A stretch of 64,000 bases of DNA from contig CATJOY010000047.1 in assembly GCA_949741925.1 (NCBI GenBank), positions 55,799 through 119,798 of the forward strand, given 5' to 3'. This stretch comes from an uncultured Desulfovibrionaceae bacterium. GTDB taxonomy: Bacteria > Desulfobacterota > Desulfovibrionia > Desulfovibrionales > Desulfovibrionaceae. The notes under the pieces are model-generated. The model had not been told where the DNA came from. It ran no database searches and worked only from the letters and a program-made list of their open reading frames with translations. Of the stretch, positions 9,850 through 18,681 are shown piece after piece. Every line of letters begins with the position of its first letter. The first letter of the stretch is position 1. Made by a program: the position numbers and the translations under genes.

Positions 9850-9882
9850 GCGCCGTCGGACGAGGCTCCGGCGGCGCGTTTT
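9850..9882 (+). terminator. Terminator after mdh
   Basis: Imperfect stem GCGCCGTCGGA / TCCGGCGGCGC (one G-T wobble) around a CGAGGC loop, followed by a four-T run (9879-9882). It lies 58 bases past the mdh stop. Confidence 0.6.
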
Positions 9883-9921
9883 GTTATTGTGGCCGGCGTG
9901 TTATATACCTCTCGAGACTGA

Positions 9922-10000
9922 GTCGTATTCCTTCGCCCAACGCCGAATGGTTTTCCTCAACAAAGAGGATGGAAAAAAGCGGCTGAAGGCAGGAGATACG
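9922..10000 (-). repeat. Dispersed intergenic repeat, copy B
   Basis: Read on the minus strand, this segment aligns with the plus-strand segment 17209-17285. It shares CCGCTTTTT and then an identical 18-base core GGAAAACCATTCGGCGTT (here 9939-9956). It lies between mdh and the pentapeptide lipoprotein gene, outside any gene. The function is unknown. Confidence 0.65.
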
Positions 10001-10140
10001 CCACGCCTGTTTTTTGGGGCAGACTTTGTCAGAAGGAAACGGTTGCTTGGCAGCACAAAGGTATTGAGAGACACCCCCTAGCCAAGGAGCATTTTTTAGG
10101 GCATGATCGGGCAATACCACATGCACGGGAGCTTCAGGGA

Positions 10141-10869
10141 ATGAGCTGTAAACGCCTTTGCCTGTCCATTGCGGGCCTGTTATGTCTTCTCCTGGCCGGA
10201 GGGTGCGCGACCTCGCCAAAAACAGTCCCTTTTTCAATGGATTACTCGAAATGGGTCAAACATTACAACGCCCAGGAAATCAACGACAATCCTTCGATTA
10301 TTGACGGAAAGATCATCAAAGGCAGTCGCCTGGACGGACTGCGCTTGGAGAACCTGACCCTGCGCAACGTCACCTTCTGGTATACCGTCGCCGAGGAGGC
10401 CTTTTTTCGGAACGTTACCTTTGTGAACTGCCGCTTTGTGGCGGCTCGGTTCACCAAAACCACCCTGGAAAATGTGCTCTTTGAGGGCGGTGTCTTTACC
10501 TGTGAGAACGATGCGGATAATATTGATCAACGTTCCTATTTTTCCGATTCGATGTTCAGAAAGGTTGTTTTTGATGCCGTCAGTCTGGATAATCCCGTTT
10601 TTGGGCTGAACAACAGCAGCCTGACGTTCAAAAATATGCATAATTTCCGGGCGAAAGAGCCTATGGTGCTCGGCCGGAATATTTTTCTGACCCTGGATTC
10701 CTGCATCATGAAGGACATTCCGGCCCTTACGGCTATCAACGGCAATTCCCGTCTTGAGGTGAGCAATTGTCTCTTTGATAAGGCCTATATGGGGCCGAGC
10801 CGTTTTGCCAAGGTTAACTTTGTGGATAGCGTCAGTTATGGAGGCCCTGTTTATACCCCACCGAAATGA
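10141..10869 (+). CDS. Pentapeptide-repeat-like lipoprotein
   Basis: Product of 242 residues with a lipoprotein signal ending in LLAGGC (Cys near residue 22). Residues about 60-125 and 135-230 show loosely repeated five-residue units of the A/L-x-F/L-x-N kind (LENLT, LRNVT, FRNVT, FVNCR), which suggests a right-handed beta-helix of the pentapeptide-repeat fold. It is probably anchored in the envelope facing the periplasm. GGGAG lies 9 bases before the ATG. The gene stands alone, convergent with the amidohydrolase gene. I do not recognise a specific function. Confidence 0.75.
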   Translation: MSCKRLCLSIAGLLCLLLAGGCATSPKTVPFSMDYSKWVKHYNAQEINDNPSIIDGKIIKGSRLDGLRLENLTLRNVTFWYTVAEEAFFRNVTFVNCRFVAARFTKTTLENVLFEGGVFTCENDADNIDQRSYFSDSMFRKVVFDAVSLDNPVFGLNNSSLTFKNMHNFRAKEPMVLGRNIFLTLDSCIMKDIPALTAINGNSRLEVSNCLFDKAYMGPSRFAKVNFVDSVSYGGPVYTPPK

Positions 10870-10916
10870 TCACAGGATGAACCGACCGGCAGTAATATAT
10901 AGTGACGGGAGAGCTG

Positions 10917-10955
10917 AAAAAATGTTCCGGGCAGGGGCCGCTTCCCCTGCCGGAA
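10917..10955 (-). terminator. Terminator of the amidohydrolase operon
   Basis: Read on the minus strand: stem TTCCGGCAGGGG / CCCCTGCCCGGAA (one bulge) followed by a six-T run (complement of 10917-10922). It lies just after the amidohydrolase stop and also separates it from the convergent lipoprotein gene. Confidence 0.85.
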
Positions 10956-10960
10956 TCGTT

Positions 10961-12385
10961 TCAACTCCAAGATGTTCTGAACGGCAGCGATCCCCGGGCA
11001 GGATCGACCACAATACAGGGCAGGCCGCGTGCTTCGATGGCCTTGCGGCCCGTGGGCGTGGTAATGACCGTGCCGCCTTGTTGCATGATCGCCCCCTTAA
11101 ACAGGTTCACTTTGCCGCCGATGAGGGTCATCACCGGCTCGCAGGCGCGGGGGTCGATCACGGTGACGTCACCGTCAGCGCCCGGGCCGAGGTGCCCCTT
11201 GGTTTCGAGCCCTATCATGCGCGCCGGATTATAGCTTGTTTTTACAGCGAATTCCGTCATGGTCAGGCATTCCGCTTTGACCATGGCGAGCCCGTGTGAA
11301 ACGATGCTGTTGCGCGGGTAGCGCCCGCCGTCTGTGGAAATGGCGTCTACAGTAAACGAGCCGTCCTTGCGCCGGGCAAGACACATGGCGGCTCGGGAGA
11401 GGGCCGGGTTAGCGTCCATAGAGCCGGTGATACGGCTGTCGGCCTCGCGCCAGAGTCGGGCGGCCCGTTCTCCAGTTACCCGGATGGCCTGGAGCCCCAC
11501 CGTATCGATAACGTACAGCCTGCCCGCATGGAGGGCGCTCAGCACGCCCTCGCCGTCATCGGTATAGCCCATTTTTTTGAGAAGACCGGCCAGCGATCTG
11601 CTGGCAACCTTGCCGTCGTCGCCAAGATGCAGGGAAAGCCCGTTGATGATGGAGAGATAGGCTTCACTGGTGATGGCAGGATTTTCTTCGAGCAGCCTTA
11701 CCGCTTCGGCAATTTCATCCATGATGTTGTTGACGAGCCCGCGGCAGTTGCCGTTAATATGGGCCAGATGAAGCCTGCCGCCCTCGGCAATTTGGCAGGC
11801 TTCGCGCATGCCGAGAATGTTGGTGCCTGTGGCGGTGGTGCCTGCATGCCAGGCCACATAGGCGCCTTGCTTGCGGGCGGATCGGAGGAATCGGGCCGAA
11901 GCTTCAGGCGTCAGCGGGTAGTGCCCGCCGAGAAGCTTGGTGCCGAAACAGCCGTTATCCAGCGCGCTTTTGGTAAACATATCCAGTTCATCCATGGAGG
12001 GATCGGGCCCGGAGAGACTCACCCCCGGAACACCGGCCTCAAGCAAGGCGATGTTGAGGCCGCAGCCCCAGCGAGGCAAGGCGTTGAGAATGGATTCACT
12101 GTATCCCCACATTTCCAAGGCCGTACAGACGCCGCTCAGGGCGGACATGGTGAAACCGCAGAATATTTCTTCGTTTACGGCGCGCATATGCACATGCGAA
12201 TCAATAATGCCGGGCACCGCTATCAGACCTTCCATATCGTAAACGCGCCAGGCCCGAGAGGCTAAGCCCCCTTCGGCGATTTCCGCCACCTTGCCATCTT
12301 TGAATCCCAGGTCCCGCACAGCATCCAGGCCGTTGGCAGGGTCAACGACGCGGGCGCCGGTAATAACGCAATCAAACCAATCCAT
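10961..12385 (-). CDS. Amidohydrolase-superfamily hydrolase (D-aminoacylase/dihydroorotase-like)
   Basis: Metal-dependent hydrolase of 474 residues expected to cleave an amide or cyclic amide bond. The TIM-barrel metal motif H-x-H lies in GIIDSHVHM near residue 63. Further candidate ligands are the histidines in VAWHAGTT and LHLAHING and the aspartate in AISTDGG. The C-terminal NPARMIGLETKGHLGPGADGDV is the usual closing beta-sandwich of this superfamily. It is the third gene of a minus-strand operon after an M20 hydrolase and a DcuC-type carrier, so all three probably serve uptake and breakdown of an acylated or cyclic amino acid derivative. The exact substrate is not determined. Confidence 0.85.
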   Translation of the reverse strand: MDWFDCVITGARVVDPANGLDAVRDLGFKDGKVAEIAEGGLASRAWRVYDMEGLIAVPGIIDSHVHMRAVNEEIFCGFTMSALSGVCTALEMWGYSESILNALPRWGCGLNIALLEAGVPGVSLSGPDPSMDELDMFTKSALDNGCFGTKLLGGHYPLTPEASARFLRSARKQGAYVAWHAGTTATGTNILGMREACQIAEGGRLHLAHINGNCRGLVNNIMDEIAEAVRLLEENPAITSEAYLSIINGLSLHLGDDGKVASRSLAGLLKKMGYTDDGEGVLSALHAGRLYVIDTVGLQAIRVTGERAARLWREADSRITGSMDANPALSRAAMCLARRKDGSFTVDAISTDGGRYPRNSIVSHGLAMVKAECLTMTEFAVKTSYNPARMIGLETKGHLGPGADGDVTVIDPRACEPVMTLIGGKVNLFKGAIMQQGGTVITTPTGRKAIEARGLPCIVVDPARGSLPFRTSWS

Positions 12386-12405
12386 GAGGCTCCTCTCAGG
12401 CGGTT

Positions 12406-12438
12406 CCCTGAACGCCCTGCCGGGCAGGGCGTTCAGGG
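12406..12438 (-). other. Perfect intercistronic stem-loop
   Basis: A 15-bp perfect inverted repeat (CCCTGAACGCCCTGC and its complement) with a 3-base loop lies between the DcuC-type gene stop and the amidohydrolase start. No T-run follows on either strand, so it is more likely an mRNA-stabilising or processing element than a terminator. Confidence 0.6.
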
Positions 12439-12445
12439 TTCAGGT

Positions 12446-13822
12446 TCAGTAAAGGATAACGGAGAGGGCGGTCATCACAACCAGGCCGCCTGCCATGGGA
12501 ATAGCGGTTCTGCGTACCACGTCGAAGGGCGATACTTCCGCCATGCCGGAAACAGCCACGATGACGCCGGTGATGGGCGATACACTGCGCGCGATGCCGG
12601 CCGCCAGCTGCATGGGCAACAGAATCGATACGGCGCTGATGCTCATTTCCTTAGCGATGGTCGGGGCTAAGGAGGCAAAAGCAAAGAAGGGCGCGTTGCC
12701 CGAGCCCATCACAATGGCGGTCATGCTGATGAGCAGAGTCATGGCGATTGTAATGCCCGCGCCGCCCCAGCCGAGCCCCTGCACGGAGTCAATCATCAGT
12801 TTCACTGCGCCGGTGGCCATGAGCCCTTGGGCAAACACTTCGCCGGCCACGATCAGCGTCAGGACATAGGCAAACTGGCGTCCCATCAGGTTGTAAAAAT
12901 CCATAGCGTCATCCAACACTTTCTTGGCGCTGCGGCGATGCCGGATAAGCTCAAGCAGAATGGCTACGATAAAGGAGAAGAACATAGCCGTGGGCACATC
13001 CAGTTTAACGGAGGCAATGGCGAAACGACTGAAAACCAGCAGCAGGGCCAGCGGCAATATAGGCAGGAAGAAGTAAAACCAAGGAATTTTGTGCTCTTCC
13101 TGCGTTGCGGCTTCTTCGGTTTTTCCGGAAAAATCAGGCACAAAACCGTCTTTTTTGTCGTAGTATTTTTGGACAAAGATGTGCAGTACAGCAATGACCA
13201 GCATGGTCACGACAGATACAGGAATCTGGTAGGTTACAAAGTATTCCACGCTGTCCAGCTCCGCGTACTTGGCGGCAAGGTTGGCGTTGCCCGAGGCAGG
13301 GCCGAGGTCGAGACAGGCCGTGGTGCCCACCAACGCGGTTGCTGCCAGGCGGCTTACGCCGAGACGGATAAGCACGGGGTACACGGTTACCATCAGCAGG
13401 GTGCCGAGACCGGCGGCGCTGGGGATGAAAATGTTGATGATCTGCCCGATGATGTAGCTCACGCCTATCACTAAGTAGGGCGATCTGAGCAGCTTCAGGG
13501 GGCTGGTCATAACATTGGACATCACTTTGCTTGCGCCGATGACATCCATATATTTGGCGTAGCCCGTGGCGCTCATGATGATCAGGCCGAGTCCCGCCGT
13601 GCGGGATGAAAACAGGCTGGCCATGCATTTGAACGGATCAAAAAGCCATGTTCCGGTGCTGGAAACCTTGGCCGGCAAAATGCTGCCCACAGGACCGAGA
13701 GCAGTGGCCGCGAATAGCAGAAACAGGCCGCCGAACAGCACCACAAATTGCGGCCGCAGGCGCATGAGAATGCATTTTGCCATAACGGCGGTGACAACCA
13801 GGGCAAGAATAGCTCCAATCAT
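12446..13822 (-). CDS. DcuC-family dicarboxylate carrier
   Basis: Membrane protein of 458 residues with about 12 hydrophobic segments and a hydrophilic central loop near residues 218-245. The pattern matches DcuC-type anaerobic C4-dicarboxylate carriers (motifs GTTACLDLGPASGNAN, GSGNAPFFAFA, RSVSPITGV). Family members exchange or export fumarate and succinate. Its position between an M20 hydrolase and an amidohydrolase suggests import of their substrate or export of a dicarboxylate product such as aspartate or succinate. A GAGGAGGG site precedes the ATG at 13822. Confidence 0.85.
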   Translation of the reverse strand: MIGAILALVVTAVMAKCILMRLRPQFVVLFGGLFLLFAATALGPVGSILPAKVSSTGTWLFDPFKCMASLFSSRTAGLGLIIMSATGYAKYMDVIGASKVMSNVMTSPLKLLRSPYLVIGVSYIIGQIINIFIPSAAGLGTLLMVTVYPVLIRLGVSRLAATALVGTTACLDLGPASGNANLAAKYAELDSVEYFVTYQIPVSVVTMLVIAVLHIFVQKYYDKKDGFVPDFSGKTEEAATQEEHKIPWFYFFLPILPLALLLVFSRFAIASVKLDVPTAMFFSFIVAILLELIRHRRSAKKVLDDAMDFYNLMGRQFAYVLTLIVAGEVFAQGLMATGAVKLMIDSVQGLGWGGAGITIAMTLLISMTAIVMGSGNAPFFAFASLAPTIAKEMSISAVSILLPMQLAAGIARSVSPITGVIVAVSGMAEVSPFDVVRRTAIPMAGGLVVMTALSVILY

Positions 13823-14015
13823 GGATGATCCCTCCTCGTAGAGCGTCGTTTCCCTTGAGATTGCAGCAGCGGCGGCGTTGTTTGCCGCTTCTGTGGAAAT
13901 CGGGCCGGTCGTGCGCTCCCTATTGCATAAGACCGGATAGTTGAGCCATGGGGTATTTCCAACAATGAAGTCCCCTTTTTCGTAAGAGAATGAAGAAGAT
14001 GTACGGCGAAGATCC

Positions 14016-15269
14016 TCAACAAGACGCCCGCGTGGGGCACAAGGCGGGTATCACGCCCTCCAGGCCGGCCATGGCAAAGAGCATCAGCAGGCACTTTTGG
14101 GGACCGGTGTAGCTGTCTTTGGGGTCAAACCACTCGCCAAGGGAGTGTTGTTTGCCCGCGTTGCCGCCCGCGCCGATGCATACAGAAGGAATGCCCAGGG
14201 CCAAGGGGAAGTTGATATTGGTACTGGCTGGGCCCATCAGGCGCGGCTCTACGCCTACGGCCGAGGTAGCGGCCGAGGCGATTTGTACAATCAGGGCATC
14301 TTCGGGCTGATCCCCGCCAGGCTTTTCGCCGTATGTGCGCACCTCAAGGCAAATGCGGCCCCCTTCGGGATGGGCGGCGTTTTCCGCTGCTACGGCTTGT
14401 TCCGCAGCCGCAAGAATGCGCGCCCCCACAGCGTCGCGCGCTTTCATATCCACGGAGCGCGTATCGATGTGCAGGATGGCTTCATTGGCGATGGAGTTAA
14501 CGGAAGTGCCGCCCTGCATCAGGCCGACGTTGTAAATGGTTTTAGGAGTTTTTGGAGGGACTATTGCGGCGATGGCGGCAAGGGCGCGCCCTGCTGCAGT
14601 GATGGGGGAAGCCAGACCGAAATCATTCCAGGCGTGCCCGCCAGGTCCTTTGAAGGTGAGTTCAAAGCGTTTGCAGGCCACGGCGCCTCGGGTAACGCGG
14701 TAGGTCCAGCAGGTTTCGATGGCTACATAGGCGTCGATATCGTCTTTGCGGGTATCCATCAGATGGCGGACGCCTCGGGCAAACCCGGGGCCTTCTTCGC
14801 CCACTGTGCCGCCCAGCATCAGCGTGCCGCAAGGCTTGAGGCCTGCGTGGCGGATGGCGCGGATGACGCAAAGCAAAGTGGCTAGGGCGGCCGTGTCGTC
14901 CCCGATGCCGGGGCAGTAGAGCACCCCGTCCTTTTCGGTTATGGCGAGGGGCGTTTCCAGGGGGAAGACTGTATCCAGATGGCCTTCCATAAGAATCAAG
15001 GGGGCTTTGCCTGTACCGTGCACATAGCCAAAGGCATTGCCTATTTCGTCGATGGCGCAGTCTTCAAGACCGTATTTTTGCAAACGTTCCACAAAGAAGG
15101 GGGAGCGTATTTCGAGTTCGGTATGGGGTGCGCCCGGGATCAAGGCAATTTCTTTCTGCTCGGAGACCATGGCGGCATGGTCCTCTTTGATAAAGGCAAG
15201 CGCTTTTTGGATGGCCGGGTGGGCAACAAGGGCATCAACAGCTTCCTGAACATGGGGGGATACTACCAT
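14016..15269 (-). CDS. M20-family metallohydrolase (peptidase/deacylase)
   Basis: Zinc or cobalt hydrolase of the M20 group (ArgE/DapE/YgeY/carboxypeptidase type), 417 residues. The ATG at 15269 is chosen because AGAGAGG lies 5 bases upstream; an in-frame ATG at 15305 adds 12 residues without support. Metal and catalytic motifs are present: EGHLDTVFP near 95, GIGDDTAA near 121 and GEEGPG near 156. The dimerisation-domain motif GPGGHAWND follows. It is the first gene of the operon with the DcuC-type carrier and the amidohydrolase, and probably removes an N-acyl or carbamoyl group or cleaves a dipeptide. Confidence 0.88.
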   Translation of the reverse strand: MVVSPHVQEAVDALVAHPAIQKALAFIKEDHAAMVSEQKEIALIPGAPHTELEIRSPFFVERLQKYGLEDCAIDEIGNAFGYVHGTGKAPLILMEGHLDTVFPLETPLAITEKDGVLYCPGIGDDTAALATLLCVIRAIRHAGLKPCGTLMLGGTVGEEGPGFARGVRHLMDTRKDDIDAYVAIETCWTYRVTRGAVACKRFELTFKGPGGHAWNDFGLASPITAAGRALAAIAAIVPPKTPKTIYNVGLMQGGTSVNSIANEAILHIDTRSVDMKARDAVGARILAAAEQAVAAENAAHPEGGRICLEVRTYGEKPGGDQPEDALIVQIASAATSAVGVEPRLMGPASTNINFPLALGIPSVCIGAGGNAGKQHSLGEWFDPKDSYTGPQKCLLMLFAMAGLEGVIPALCPTRASC

Positions 15270-15696
15270 GGGTACCTCTCTGGTTTGCCGGGGAAATGTG
15301 GGCATTTTTTATAAAATATTCAAAAAAAAGTATATAATAAACCGCATGAGCGCGCTTTTTTGCTGATAAGGACGAAATTATTGTGCCCTCTTCCTGCTTC
15401 GGGAGATTTTTATCATGAACGTCCTCGCATAGATGAAGTCTGCAGGATGGTTTGCGAAGGAGACGCCAATCCTGTGTGCGGCGAGAGACATTTTTCCGTC
15501 GGCATGGGAAAGAGCCCTTGGCAAGTGAAAGGGGCACGTGCGGCCTTGGGGGAGCGGATACAACACCTTGCGATGCGGCAGAAAAAAAGGACCAATGGCA
15601 ACAGGCCGGCAAAAGGCATAGAAAAGAGCCTCGCGCAGGTTGGAGGGCGGAAAGAGAGATGCCGCTCGGGCGTATCGCTCCCGCTCTGAGGGGGAC
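15270..15696. other. Intergenic region between M20 and radical SAM genes
   Basis: No gene recognised. An A/T-rich tract at 15300-15345 lies just upstream of the minus-strand M20 operon and probably contains its promoter. The overlapping short frames at 15360-15733 on both strands have no recognisable family features. Confidence 0.4.
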
Positions 15697-16977
15697 TCAG
15701 GCCGGGGAAGGGGCGACAAAGGGATTAAAGTAGCCGAAGTGGAGTGCCGGGCAGCTTTTTTTTAGCCGCTTGCGGAAATTGGCAAAGCCGAGACGAGGGC
15801 CGGTAGCCACGCCTTCCATCAGGTCCAGGTAAAGTTCAGGATCAATATTCAGGTTGCGCAGTTGGATACAGTCGATCCGGGTTTCTTGGACCAGCGCGGT
15901 CAGGGCCTCGGTTTCCTCCTCGGTATCGGTGAAACCGGGGAAGAAGAGCAGGTTCAGGGAGACGTAAATCCCCTTGGCCTTGGCAACCTTGATGCTCTCC
16001 CTGACTCGGGAAAAATCATACCCCTGTGGCCGGTAATAGCGGGTATAGGGTTCGGGCCGGGCACTATTCAGGCTGACCCGGAGGGAAGAGAGCCCGGCCT
16101 CGGCCAGCCGGGCCACGGCTTCGGGCATGGACGCGTTGGAATTGAGGTTGACTGTCCCTGTGCCGCCCCCCTTGCGGAACAGGCTGACAGCCTCTTCCAG
16201 AAGATCGGCCCGGGTCAGCGGCTCGCCTTCACAGCCCTGGCCGAAGGAATAGATGGGCCTGTCTTTTTCATTGGCCTCATGATAGCGCATAACTTCCACG
16301 ATCTCGGTTGCCGTAGGGGTAAAGCCCATACGGTTTTGGGGCGTGGCGCATATTTTGGAGCCCTTCTCTTGGTGGGAGATGCAGCCGACGCAGCGGGCGT
16401 TACAGACCTGGGAAACCGGCAGCGGGGCCTCGTAGCGGCCCAGGCAGAGGTTGCGGGCGGCGGGGCAGGCGTAGATCAAGGCGCATTGGGAAACGAGGTG
16501 CCGGATCAGACGGTTCTCCGGGTACAGGGCCAGCAGGTCTCGGGCTTTTTTCTCCAGCAATTTTCGCGGGACATCCTTAAATATCTGGCGAGGGTCGTCA
16601 TCGACCTTGCGGGCGCAGACATAAAAACGGCCGTTGGCAAAACCGAGGGCTCCATAGGCGAACAAGGGGAGGGTTGGCGCTTCTTCAGTGGTCTCATAAG
16701 CCGGATGGGCCGTCAGGGTATGGGCGGGGGAGACAAAGGCGGCCACGGCCAGCTCTTCCAGCACTTCCACCTGACCGTTTTCCGGATTCAACCCCATGGC
16801 CTGCCGCCCGGGCAGCAGAAAGAGTTCGCTCTCATCCGGGAGCGGCATAAGCTCGTCGGGCCGGGGGAGGGAAAATTCGTTCCCCTGGCGGACAATCATC
16901 AGCAGGTCGGGGTGGTCGTAGATGCGGCCCCGGCTATCGGCCATGACCAGCGAGGGACGGACTGAAGAAGATGCCAT
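15697..16977 (-). CDS. Radical SAM protein of unknown substrate
   Basis: Product of 426 residues. The radical SAM cluster motif C-x3-C-x2-C is seen as CNARCVGC near residue 191, preceded by PLPVSQV and followed by the SAM-binding GQGCEGEPLT segment. The N-terminal 170 residues form an extra domain without a motif I recognise, containing another cysteine pair (CALIYACPAARNLC) just before the core. No auxiliary C-terminal cluster is evident. It is monocistronic and no substrate partner is adjacent, so the reaction is unknown. Confidence 0.85.
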   Translation of the reverse strand: MASSSVRPSLVMADSRGRIYDHPDLLMIVRQGNEFSLPRPDELMPLPDESELFLLPGRQAMGLNPENGQVEVLEELAVAAFVSPAHTLTAHPAYETTEEAPTLPLFAYGALGFANGRFYVCARKVDDDPRQIFKDVPRKLLEKKARDLLALYPENRLIRHLVSQCALIYACPAARNLCLGRYEAPLPVSQVCNARCVGCISHQEKGSKICATPQNRMGFTPTATEIVEVMRYHEANEKDRPIYSFGQGCEGEPLTRADLLEEAVSLFRKGGGTGTVNLNSNASMPEAVARLAEAGLSSLRVSLNSARPEPYTRYYRPQGYDFSRVRESIKVAKAKGIYVSLNLLFFPGFTDTEEETEALTALVQETRIDCIQLRNLNIDPELYLDLMEGVATGPRLGFANFRKRLKKSCPALHFGYFNPFVAPSPA

Positions 16978-17208
16978 AACTGCCTTGCGTTGTTTGTTTG
17001 CGCGTTTTATGGTAGGAGGGGCGCGGATTTGGGATCGGTGCTTTGCGAAGCGCGTGGAAGCCCCCCGTGAAGATGGCTTTTAGCGCTTTTTATCTTGATG
17101 AGGCAAGCCCTGTAAGGGGGAGGCAAGGCCCGCGCCAGCGCCGGAGCTGGTGATTTTTACTGCCAAATCGCCTTTTCCCGGGCGGCAGCAGCTGAAAAAC
17201 GATCCCTC

Positions 17209-17285
17209 AGTATATCGAATATGCCTTTGTCCGCTTTTTCCTGTTTTCCTTGCCGGGGAAAACCATTCGGCGTTTTGCGGACGCG
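17209..17285 (+). repeat. Dispersed intergenic repeat, copy A
   Basis: Contains TATATCGAATATGCCTTTG, then CCGCTTTTT (17231-17239), then the 18-base core GGAAAACCATTCGGCGTT (17257-17274) identical to copy B on the other strand at 9939-9956. TTTTCC and GGAAAA flank CTTGCCGG and could form a small stem-loop. It lies about 50 bases upstream of the small membrane-protein gene at 17333. Confidence 0.65.
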
Positions 17286-17332
17286 GTGGATTGAGAAACA
17301 GCGCCCCCGGGGCGTAGGTCGATGGAGTGAGT

Positions 17333-17797
17333 ATGTTTTCCGACCCATTTACCTCGGTTATGGTTTTGATCATTTTGAGTTTTATTGGCGTGATTGTCAT
17401 GTTTTTCTTCGGATTGCGCGGTCTTGGCGTTCTGCAAAAGGAACTTCGCGATAGGCAGATGGAGCTGGAGAACGCCCTGTTAGAGCTTGAACAGCGCTTG
17501 ACCGCCCGGATTGCGGAATCCTCCCGCTTTTCCCGAGATGCCCCCCGGGGTGATGCCTCCGGCCGGGAAGAGCCGGGGAACCTTCTTGAAAATGCCTCCT
17601 GGCGTGAATCCGGGGGGGCGGCGTGGTCCGCTGCGGGCAGCGGCAATGATCCGGGCGTTTCGCACCCGGAAATGCAGCTGCCTCCGCTGGTTGATGAATC
17701 TCCCCTGCCGTTCCCTAAGGGTTTGCCCAAGCTTTCCCTCGCCCGGGGCAAGCGTGAACCGTTCACCCAGGGGCCGGACGGCCTGACGCTGAAATGA
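17333..17797 (+). CDS. Small single-span membrane protein with coiled-coil segment
   Basis: Product of 154 residues: an N-terminal membrane helix (about residues 8-27) followed by a short charged coiled-coil stretch (LQKELRDRQMELENALLELE) and a disordered G/P/S-rich tail. The ATG at 17333 has GGAG five bases upstream; the in-frame GTG at 17327 would overlap that site. It overlaps nadK by four bases (ATGA), so it is translationally coupled. No family recognised. Confidence 0.7.
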   Translation: MFSDPFTSVMVLIILSFIGVIVMFFFGLRGLGVLQKELRDRQMELENALLELEQRLTARIAESSRFSRDAPRGDASGREEPGNLLENASWRESGGAAWSAAGSGNDPGVSHPEMQLPPLVDESPLPFPKGLPKLSLARGKREPFTQGPDGLTLK

Positions 17798-18681
17798 ACG
17801 CCGGCCTGATGATGCAGCGTGTGCGCCATGTGGCGGTTCTCGGCAAGACCGGAAGGCCGGATGTGCAGGAACTTGGCGGGCGCATTGTGGAATGGCTTAC
17901 TGCTCGTTCCATCAAGGCCGGCTTTAGCCCTGCCGCGAGCGATGATCCCCTGTTTGCCGCAACTGTGGATGAGGCCGATCTGGTGTTGGCACTCGGCGGC
18001 GATGGTACCTTGGTCAGCATAGCCCGCCATTTTGCCGCCGACCCCCGCCCCCTTTTGGGCATTAACTTCGGCACTGTGGGCTTTCTGGCGGAGATTCCGG
18101 CGGCGGGCTGGGAAAGGGCGCTTGAGCGGGTTTTGGAGCAGGGCGTATACATCGAAGAGTGTATGGGGCTGCAATACGGCTTGTATCGTGATAACCGCCC
18201 GGTGGCGGCAGGAATTTCGGTAAACGATCTGGCTGTCACCAGAGGGGGGTTGGCCAGATTAGCCACCTTTGAACTGTGCGTCGATGAGATCCCGCTGAGC
18301 ACCGTGCGGGCGGACGGTCTGTTGATCTCTACTGCCATGGGGTCCACAGGCTATACCGGTTCCAATCGCGGGCCCTTGATTTACCCGGGCCTTGAAGCTT
18401 ACGCGGTGACGGCAATCTGTCCCTTTATGAGCAACTTTCTCCCGCTGGTGCTTGATGGCCGGACTTCTTTTACCATTGCTGTGCGCGAGGCCGGGAAAGA
18501 ACTCAGCCTGACGGTGGACGGGCAAGAACTCTACCCCCTGGAGGCCGGGGATAGCATCCACGCGGTGGGCTCGCCCGGGCGCATCCTTTTTGCTCGGCTG
18601 AAGCCGGGCGGGGCCTATTACACCAAATTGAGCGCGGTGGGCTTCATGGGCGAGCCTTTGAACCCCGGCAGGAAGACATGA
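17794..18681 (+). CDS. nadK: NAD kinase
   Basis: Phosphorylates NAD to NADP in the cytosol, 295 residues. The nucleotide-binding motif GGDGT is at residues about 68-72, followed by GINFGTVGFLAE. The motif usually reading G-S-T-A-Y is here GSTGYTGSNRGP, and the conserved N-E segment reads SVNDLAVTR, so some binding residues differ from common bacterial homologues. The gene overlaps its neighbours by four bases on both sides (ATGA), with a DUF89-like gene directly downstream. Confidence 0.92.
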   Translation: MNAGLMMQRVRHVAVLGKTGRPDVQELGGRIVEWLTARSIKAGFSPAASDDPLFAATVDEADLVLALGGDGTLVSIARHFAADPRPLLGINFGTVGFLAEIPAAGWERALERVLEQGVYIEECMGLQYGLYRDNRPVAAGISVNDLAVTRGGLARLATFELCVDEIPLSTVRADGLLISTAMGSTGYTGSNRGPLIYPGLEAYAVTAICPFMSNFLPLVLDGRTSFTIAVREAGKELSLTVDGQELYPLEAGDSIHAVGSPGRILFARLKPGGAYYTKLSAVGFMGEPLNPGRKT

